Source of the DNA: Nitrospirota bacterium
GTDB lineage: Bacteria > Nitrospirota > Thermodesulfovibrionia > SZUA-242
NCBI GenBank assembly: GCA_016212095.1
Contig: JACRHH010000014.1
Span: 1 to 64,000 of the forward strand
Direction of reading: 5' to 3'
DNA: 64,000 nucleotides
The notes beneath the pieces were generated by a model. That model had not been told where the DNA came from, did not search any database, and saw only the letters and a program-made list of their open reading frames with translations. Every line of letters starts with the position of its first letter. Within the stretch, counting starts at the first letter, position 1. The translations under genes were made by a program, and so were the position numbers. Below are positions 58,476 through 64,000 of this stretch, piece by piece.

Positions 58476-58868
58476 ATGCGGCATCGCGGCAATTTCGAGT
58501 GGGACGGCACGGAAACCATCTCCTACAAGCAGCCGGATACAAACTGGAACAACGTGCTTCGCCGCGTGCTGCTGGGCAATCAAGGCGAACCGGCACGTTT
58601 TCATGTCCGCTACTTCGAGATAGCCCCCGGCGGGTTCACAACATTCGAGCGCCACGAGCATATTCATTTCGTGCTTGTGCTGCGTGGTTCCGGCTGCATA
58701 AAGCTGGGTGACACGACGGATGCGGTAAACCCTATGGATGTTATATATGTTGCACCGAACATGCCGCATCAGCTTGGAAATTTGTCGGACGCGCCGTTTG
58801 GATTCATCTGTGTTGTCGATGCGGAACGGGACAGGCCGGTTCCAATGCGAGTGGAGAACGGCCCATGA
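58476..58868 (+). CDS. cupin-domain protein
   Basis: 130 residues from the ATG at 58476 (a GTG at 58470 is equally possible; no good ribosome site). Cupin motif 1 (FERHEHIHFVLVLRGSG; two His) and motif 2 (PMDVIYVAPNMPHQLGN; His) can bind one metal. The opening RHRGNFEWDGTETISYK is typical of small single-domain cupins from anaerobes. The function is unknown. It overlaps the FGE-fold gene by four bases. Confidence 0.85.
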   Translation: MRHRGNFEWDGTETISYKQPDTNWNNVLRRVLLGNQGEPARFHVRYFEIAPGGFTTFERHEHIHFVLVLRGSGCIKLGDTTDAVNPMDVIYVAPNMPHQLGNLSDAPFGFICVVDAERDRPVPMRVENGP

Positions 58869-59809
58869 TGACCAGGCGTTTACTGATTGCGACTATTGCC
58901 CTGCTCGCATTCCTTATTGCCGAGTTGCCGCATAAAGCTTATGCCGCATCATTGGGCGGACGTGGCTCCGAATCGAAGAAGGCCGATGAAGAAGGCGGCG
59001 CGCCTTCGATCAAATTCAGGCAGGTTGATCCTTTCGGCGAACTGGCGGTTGTGCCGGCAGGCAAATTCATAATGGGCAGCGCAGATGAGGAGATCGAGCG
59101 CGCGTGGAAAGAATGCACGGATAAATATCCAGCCTGCCAGCGCTCCATATTCGAAGCCGAAGGCCCGGAACATGCCGTCTATCTGGACGAATTCATGATC
59201 GACCGTTTTGACATCACCAATATTCAATATTTCGAATGCGTCATGGATGAGGAATGCACGCGCCCTCACAAGGACAAGTTCCTCGAAAATCCGAAGTACG
59301 CCAACTACCCGGTTGTGTATGTGGACTGGCATCAGGCATACAACTACTGCAACTGGGCAGGCGGACGGCTGCCAACCGAGGCCGAATGGGAGAAGGCCGC
59401 GCGCGGAATCGAGATTTTCCGGTATCCGTGGGGCAACGATTTTGAAGAGGAGCGGGCGGTCTGGAACACCACTTCACCAAGCGCTGTAGGACAGAAGGGC
59501 GGCATGTCGCCATACCGCGCATACGACATGGCCGGAAACGTCTGGAACTGGGTTCAGGACTGGTACTCTCCAAACGCCTACACAGATTCGGCGTTCACCA
59601 ACCCGAAAGGCCCCGACAAGGGCATTCACAAGGTTTTCAGGGGAGGATCGTGGGCAAGCGACCTTTCGGTTTTCCTGCGCACAACCATACGCAACCATGA
59701 CAAGCAGGGCATGTGGAACGCATACACCGGATTCCGGTGCGTAAAAGACATAGACCGCAAGGCTCCGCCCAAAAAGGCAGCAATCGATGAAAAACCGGCT
59801 GGACGATGA
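58865..59809 (+). CDS. exported formylglycine-generating-enzyme-fold protein
   Basis: 314 residues with a signal peptide (LLIATIALLAFLIAELPHKA). FGE/SUMF1 domain: VPAGKFIMGSADEE, DEFMIDRFDITNIQYFE, WHQAYNYCNWAGGRLPTEAEWEKAARG, YDMAGNVWNWVQDWY, FRGGSW and GFRCVKD. The final Cys of active FGEs is present (FRC), but the paired one is not evident, so conversion of sulfatases is doubtful. More likely a surface or periplasmic binding module. Its start overlaps the cupin stop. Confidence 0.88.
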   Translation: MMTRRLLIATIALLAFLIAELPHKAYAASLGGRGSESKKADEEGGAPSIKFRQVDPFGELAVVPAGKFIMGSADEEIERAWKECTDKYPACQRSIFEAEGPEHAVYLDEFMIDRFDITNIQYFECVMDEECTRPHKDKFLENPKYANYPVVYVDWHQAYNYCNWAGGRLPTEAEWEKAARGIEIFRYPWGNDFEEERAVWNTTSPSAVGQKGGMSPYRAYDMAGNVWNWVQDWYSPNAYTDSAFTNPKGPDKGIHKVFRGGSWASDLSVFLRTTIRNHDKQGMWNAYTGFRCVKDIDRKAPPKKAAIDEKPAGR

Positions 59810-59820
59810 TTTCCAGGACA

Positions 59821-60516
59821 TCAACAGCCCTTAAAAGAAACCTCCAGCAATAACTCGCCGGGTTGCCGTTCGACCGCAACACTGCGCGTCTTCGGATCGA
59901 AGGTGTACGTCAGAAAGCAGTCGGAGCGCGGATTGCCAAGAATCGACGGCGTGAACACGGCGAGATTGATTCCTCCGCATCGGGCCGACCGTGATAACAG
60001 CCCTGGCCACCCCTCAACGTGAAGACGTTCCGCGATATTGTGCGTGAAGCCGTAGTCGTCCGCGACAAGACCGGGGAAATCGATCTCTTTCCCAACCAGA
60101 TCGATAAGCAGGGCGCGGCTATGGACAAGATACACAGCCCGTTCCCGCACGATCGGCTCGTTTGAGCCTTCCACCTTGAGTTCTTCCATCATCATATGAA
60201 ACGCCGTCTCATGAATCGTTGTATCCATCTCAAGCGATCCGTACCACACGCCGAACAAACCGTTGCCGAATCTCGATGTCAGATACGGCTCGCGTTCAAA
60301 TGGATAACCGATGGCGCGGCTATGGAAAAAATCTCTTTGAACAGTCTCCGGCGATATGCCCGATTTCACCCTGTTCCCGGCGAAGGCCGCGATACGGTTC
60401 AGGTTAACGTCGCCGTCGCTCAGGTCGTCAAACGGATCGATCCATTTCCGGAGCGATACGATATTGCGAAATACGTCATTGTCCAGTTCCCTGATTCTGT
60501 CGAAAAGAACCGGCAC
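59821..60516 (-). CDS. RES-domain toxin
   Basis: 231 residues. RES fold of ADP-ribosyltransferase type; known members degrade NAD+ and stop growth. FHSRAIGYPFEREP (Arg), GLFGVWYGSLEMDTTIHETAFH (Glu) and LLSRSARCGGINLAVF (Ser) are the RES motif residues. It starts two bases after the Xre-type antitoxin. The convergent FGE-fold gene ends 11 bases away. Complete and likely active. Confidence 0.88.
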   Translation of the reverse strand: MPVLFDRIRELDNDVFRNIVSLRKWIDPFDDLSDGDVNLNRIAAFAGNRVKSGISPETVQRDFFHSRAIGYPFEREPYLTSRFGNGLFGVWYGSLEMDTTIHETAFHMMMEELKVEGSNEPIVRERAVYLVHSRALLIDLVGKEIDFPGLVADDYGFTHNIAERLHVEGWPGLLSRSARCGGINLAVFTPSILGNPRSDCFLTYTFDPKTRSVAVERQPGELLLEVSFKGC

Positions 60517-60518
60517 GG

Positions 60519-60926
60519 TTACCGCCCGCAGTAGAAGTCGAGATAACGGGCAACCCTGGCTATGCCGATAAGCCCCTGCTCCTTCATTACTTCAAGCGGC
60601 GACAGATTGTCGAATGCCGTGTTGCGCCTCGATACCCATGAGTATCTGAGGCTTTCGTTGTTCGGATAAAGAAGCCGCAACGCCTTGTGAATCGCAAGCA
60701 ACCATCCGATCCGATCCAGGCAGTCGCGTGTTGTGGGCAGCGCCTCGCCGTTTGCATACCGGCACAGCATGGCCCTGCTCTTGGCGCTCAAGCCGAGAAG
60801 CTCAAGCTGGTCGGCGGTGGACAGCCCCCAAAGACGAAACAGCTTCATGACCATCTTTGAAAGCCCGCTCTTCGATTCCCTCGTTTGAAGATCCAATTCA
60901 ATGGATTCGGAGTGCGCCAATGCCAT
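60519..60926 (-). CDS. Xre/MbcA/ParS-type antitoxin (DUF2384)
   Basis: 135 residues from the ATG at 60926, which has a strong GGAGGTGATT site. Xre-like helices (SKMVMKLFRLWGLSTADQLE, SAKSRAMLCRYANGEALP) and the C-terminal DUF2384 toxin-binding part (AFDNLSPLEVMKEQGLIGIARVARYLD) are present. It pairs with RES toxins. The frame is open further upstream, but the site decides the start. Confidence 0.9.
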   Translation of the reverse strand: MALAHSESIELDLQTRESKSGLSKMVMKLFRLWGLSTADQLELLGLSAKSRAMLCRYANGEALPTTRDCLDRIGWLLAIHKALRLLYPNNESLRYSWVSRRNTAFDNLSPLEVMKEQGLIGIARVARYLDFYCGR

Positions 60927-60957
60927 CACAATCACCTCCCGGCCAGTATTATGATTC

Positions 60958-60986
60958 ATTGTAAACATATAATGTGCATTACGCAA
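60958..60986 (-). promoter_or_regulatory. promoter of the RES/Xre pair
   Basis: Leftward: -35 TTGCGT (60986-60981), 17-base spacer, -10 TACAAT (60963-60958); the antitoxin ATG is about 30 bases away. Overlapping AT-rich sequence may be the antitoxin's operator. Confidence 0.55.
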
Positions 60987-61101
60987 CTGCAACGGGCTGA
61001 TTGGGCCCTTCAAACAAAATCGCATTTGCAGTAAAATGATCCTCGCAACCGGGCAACCGGCGCGGCAGAAAATTCTGTTCTAATGACTTTGGAGGGCAGA
61101 C

Positions 61102-64000
61102 ATGCCAGAGAGCTCAATTCACCTCGGCATCGATATCGGATCGGTAAGCGTCAAGGCGGTTTTAATGCTGCCGGACGGCACTGTCATCAAACGGCAATAC
61201 AGCCGCCATTTCGGCAATCCGCTTCCGGCGCTGCACGACATTCTGGAATCTTTCGGCGATGCCGACACCATTAGCGCAACCGGTTCCGGCGCAAAGGTTC
61301 TGGCTCCGGTCTTCGGCCTCGCGCCGGTGAACGAGGTGGCCGCACATGCGGCGGCGGCAATAAAGTTTCACCCAAACGCAAAAAGCATTATCGAGATGGG
61401 CGGGGAAGACTCCAAACTCATCGTTCTGGCCGAGGGCCGGATTCGCGATTTTTCGATGAACGCCATCTGCGCCGCCGGAACCGGATCGTTTCTGGATCAG
61501 CAGGCCGAACGGCTCTGCATGAGCATCGAGGAATTTTCTCAGGCCGCGCTTCTATCCAATAATCCGCCGCGTATCGCCGGGCGTTGCAGCGTTTTCGCCA
61601 AATCGGACATGATTCATCTTCAGCAGATAGCCACGCCGGTGGAAGACATCGTGGCCGGGCTCTGCTTCGCGGTTGCCCGCAATTTCAGAAGCTCCATCTG
61701 CAAGGGCCGCGAAATTGCCGCGCCGGTTCTGTTTCAGGGCGGCGTGGCTGCAAACAGCGGAATGCTGCGGGCCTTCCGCGAGATATTCGGCATAGAAGAG
61801 ATCATCCGCCCCGACGATTACATGCTGATGGGCGCAATCGGCGCGGTGATTTCAGATATATCGGGAGCAACGAAACAGCCTGCCGCATACAATCCGGCGC
61901 GTCTTTCAAAACTGCTCGACGCCGGTTCATACGACAACGCCGACAGCCTTGCCGCGCTCGTTCAGGACAGTGCCGATTTTCAGGCCCGCCATAACGGCTC
62001 ATCGCCCATGGCCGAGACTGCCGGTGTTTCGCGCATAAAAACTTATCTCGGCATCGACATCGGCTCCATAAGCACAAATCTTGCCGTCACCGACACCGAG
62101 GGACGGCTGCTTGCGAAGCGTTATCTCCGAACGTCGGGAAGGCCGATCGAGGCGGTGATGACCGGGCTTCGCGAGATCGAGGAGGAGATCGGCGGCCGCA
62201 TCGACATAGCGGGCGTAGGCACAACCGGCTCAGGCAGATACATGATTGCCGACTACGTGGGGGCCGACATCGTGAAGAACGAGATAACGGCTCAGGCGAC
62301 AGCCGCCGCGTTCATCGACCCGAACGTGGATACGATATTCGAGATCGGCGGGCAGGATTCCAAATACATCGGCCTTCGTAACGGCGTGGTGGTGGATTTC
62401 GAGATGAACAAGGCCTGCGCCGCCGGAACCGGATCGTTTCTGGAAGAACAGGCCGAAAAGCTCTCCATAAGCGTCAAGGACGAGTTTTCGGAGATGGCCA
62501 TCTCCGCCGACGCGCCCTGCCCGCTTGGCGAGCGATGCACCGTATTCATGGAAAACAGCCTGATGAGCCGCCTCCAGAAAGGCGCTGGCAAGAGCGATCT
62601 TCTTGCCGGGCTTTCGTATTCGATCGTGAAAAACTACCTGAACCGGGTTGTGGGCGACAGGCGAATCGGCGAAAACATCTTCTTTCAGGGCGGAACCGCG
62701 TTCAACAAGGCGGTGGTTGCGGCATTCGAACAGGTTGTGGGCAGGCCGATAACGGTTCCGCCGCATCACGACGTGACCGGCGCAATAGGCATGGCGCTCA
62801 TCGCCATGCGCCACATGAGGGCCAAGGGCGAACCGGCAAGCGGCTTCAGGGGCTTCGGCATCTGGAAGCGCGGGTACGACATCAAGTCTTTCGAGTGCAG
62901 AAGCTGCGACAATCTTTGCGAAATCAACACGGTAACGCTTGAGGGCGAGACGCAGAAGCTGGTTTACGGCGGACGTTGCGAGAAGTACGACTTTAAGCGC
63001 AAGGCCGCGTCGAGCATTCCGAACCTGTTCGAGGAACGCGCCGCGTGGCTCACCGAGGCGCATGAGCGCAAGGCTTCGGAACTGAAAGTTTCGGGGCGAA
63101 AGCCGCGCGCGCGGCTAGGTCTGCCGAGAATTTTCTTCTTCAACGACAATCTTCCGTTCTGGAGCAGCCTCCTGCACGACATCGGCTTCGATGTGGAGCT
63201 TTCGCCGCGCACAAACACAAAGGTCATACATTCCGGACTTGAGGCGGTTCAGGCCGAGGCCTGCTATCCGGTGAAGGTGGCCCACGGGCATGTGAAGCAT
63301 CTGCTGGATGAAGGCGTAGACGCCGTGTTCATCCCAAGCATGATCGGTCTGAACGCCGGTGACGAGCGGTTCAAGCGCGGCGTCGCATGTCCTTACGCGC
63401 AGACAATTCCGTATCTCACGTCGGTTGCGCTTGGGCGCTATCCGGCTGTCACGCCGATAATCGATCTTGGGCGCGGCCCGGAGAATCTGGCAGACGAGCT
63501 TTATCGCGCGCTTGGAAAATTCGGCGTGAAAAAGCGCTCAATTCGCCCGGCAATAGACGCGGCATGGCAGGTTCAGCACGATTTCCAGAACCGGATGCGA
63601 AAGCGCGGCCTCGAAGCGCTTGAAAGGCTATCCGGACGGGCGATTGTGGTGGTGGGCAGAAGCTACAACGCGTTCGACCCGGCCATGAACCTGAACATCC
63701 CGCGCAAGCTGATAGACCTCGACGTGACGCCGGTTCCGATGGATTTCCTGCCGCTTCATATCGCCGACATCCACGACGAATGGAGCGGCATGTACTGGCG
63801 CTCCGGCCAGCGGCTGCTGCAAGCCGCGCGAATAATCCGGGAAGACCCGCGCCTGTTTCCGCTTTTCATCACCAATTTTTCCTGCGGGCCGGATTCGTTC
63901 ATTCTGCGGTTCTTCAAGGAGAAGCTCGCCGGAAAGCCATTTTTGCAACTGGAGATCGACGAGCATTCGGCTGACGCAGGCGCGGTTACGCGGTGCGAGG
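61102..64000 (+). CDS. two-module acyl-CoA dehydratase activase (BadF/BcrAD/HgdC family), cut by window
   Basis: 966 codons are visible with no stop; the family's long form has about 1400. GGAGGGCAGAC precedes the ATG. Two ASKHA ATPase modules stand in tandem: HLGIDIGSVSVKAV / ICAAGTGSFLDQQAE, then YLGIDIGSISTNLAV / KACAAGTGSFLEEQAE; each Cys should ligate part of a [4Fe-4S] cluster. A DUF2229-like domain follows (FECRSCDNLCEINTV, RIFFFNDNLPFWSSLL, VQAEACYPVKVAHGHV). ATP hydrolysis drives low-potential electrons to a 2-hydroxyacyl-CoA dehydratase or aryl-CoA reductase. The partner would lie beyond 64000. Confidence 0.93.
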   Translation, partial: MPESSIHLGIDIGSVSVKAVLMLPDGTVIKRQYSRHFGNPLPALHDILESFGDADTISATGSGAKVLAPVFGLAPVNEVAAHAAAAIKFHPNAKSIIEMGGEDSKLIVLAEGRIRDFSMNAICAAGTGSFLDQQAERLCMSIEEFSQAALLSNNPPRIAGRCSVFAKSDMIHLQQIATPVEDIVAGLCFAVARNFRSSICKGREIAAPVLFQGGVAANSGMLRAFREIFGIEEIIRPDDYMLMGAIGAVISDISGATKQPAAYNPARLSKLLDAGSYDNADSLAALVQDSADFQARHNGSSPMAETAGVSRIKTYLGIDIGSISTNLAVTDTEGRLLAKRYLRTSGRPIEAVMTGLREIEEEIGGRIDIAGVGTTGSGRYMIADYVGADIVKNEITAQATAAAFIDPNVDTIFEIGGQDSKYIGLRNGVVVDFEMNKACAAGTGSFLEEQAEKLSISVKDEFSEMAISADAPCPLGERCTVFMENSLMSRLQKGAGKSDLLAGLSYSIVKNYLNRVVGDRRIGENIFFQGGTAFNKAVVAAFEQVVGRPITVPPHHDVTGAIGMALIAMRHMRAKGEPASGFRGFGIWKRGYDIKSFECRSCDNLCEINTVTLEGETQKLVYGGRCEKYDFKRKAASSIPNLFEERAAWLTEAHERKASELKVSGRKPRARLGLPRIFFFNDNLPFWSSLLHDIGFDVELSPRTNTKVIHSGLEAVQAEACYPVKVAHGHVKHLLDEGVDAVFIPSMIGLNAGDERFKRGVACPYAQTIPYLTSVALGRYPAVTPIIDLGRGPENLADELYRALGKFGVKKRSIRPAIDAAWQVQHDFQNRMRKRGLEALERLSGRAIVVVGRSYNAFDPAMNLNIPRKLIDLDVTPVPMDFLPLHIADIHDEWSGMYWRSGQRLLQAARIIREDPRLFPLFITNFSCGPDSFILRFFKEKLAGKPFLQLEIDEHSADAGAVTRCE

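Noticed and set aside
62230-63063. 277-codon frame antisense to the activase gene
   Set aside because: A shadow of a strongly coding plus-strand gene; composition fits antisense of GC-rich codons and no motif is seen.

Overview
The window is a gene-dense stretch of chromosome from a Gram-negative, anaerobic, dissimilatory sulfate- or sulfite-reducing bacterium. The evidence is a complete dsrA-dsrB-dsrD-dsrN cluster (dsrD points to the reductive type of Dsr), a 2-oxoacid:ferredoxin oxidoreductase, a two-module acyl-CoA dehydratase activase, cell-envelope genes typical of diderms (lolA, mltA, several lipoproteins), and a probable selenocysteine-containing thioredoxin-like protein. This fits Desulfobacterota or a neighbouring phylum; the sequence alone does not fix the lineage.

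Layout. 1-11.3 kb: truA (cut by the window edge) and a DUF4416 gene; nitroreductase-recN-cysK; a leftward envelope and division block (YibQ-like deacetylase, lolA, ftsK, uppP) and then rnj and thiE. 11.4-18 kb: a VapBC-like pair, then leftward housekeeping genes (rpoZ-coaBC-TPR-roadblock-M24 peptidase-accB-accC). 18-25.3 kb: rightward bioD, ubiX, a DEAD-box helicase and the dsrABDN operon, which has a clear promoter and internal hairpins. 25.4-33.3 kb: a flavodoxin-like protein, a small ORF, purC, a large HDOD/PAS hybrid histidine kinase, fba and mltA. 33.4-37.6 kb: a secreted caspase-fold protein with its LPP20/DUF4384 lipoprotein partner and a DUF1566 protein, interrupted by a DUF559 nuclease gene that carries and is flanked by palindromic repeats. 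37.6-42 kb: a decayed YgiT/DUF4258 pair, Nif3-like protein, DedA, glycogen phosphorylase and AmrB.

42-46.2 kb is an accessory island: intact and broken toxin-antitoxin genes, a promoter cassette present in two long copies plus one short one, a nucleotidyltransferase whose HEPN partner seems lost, a PLD-family nuclease with a probable PUA/EVE-like reader domain, a DUF2779 remnant, and a VapBC-like module bracketed by a duplicated 3' end of dnaB. 46.2-55 kb: dnaB, rplI, a serpin lipoprotein, a Mut7-C protein, korB-korA, the selenoprotein candidate, tRNA-Phe, coaD and rsmD. 55-64 kb: engB, a small membrane protein, two zinc-type dehydrogenases (the first containing an in-frame palindromic repeat expansion), a cupin, an FGE-fold protein, a RES/Xre toxin-antitoxin pair and the truncated activase.

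The strongest candidates for new biology are the UGA codon at the first position of a redox CxxC motif (U34-I-G-C) at 53526-53528, the PLD plus reader-domain protein at 43861-44886, the DUF559 gene with its palindromic repeats, the dnaB-flanked toxin-antitoxin insertion, and a recurring arrangement of promoters that seem to start transcription at or next to the start codon.
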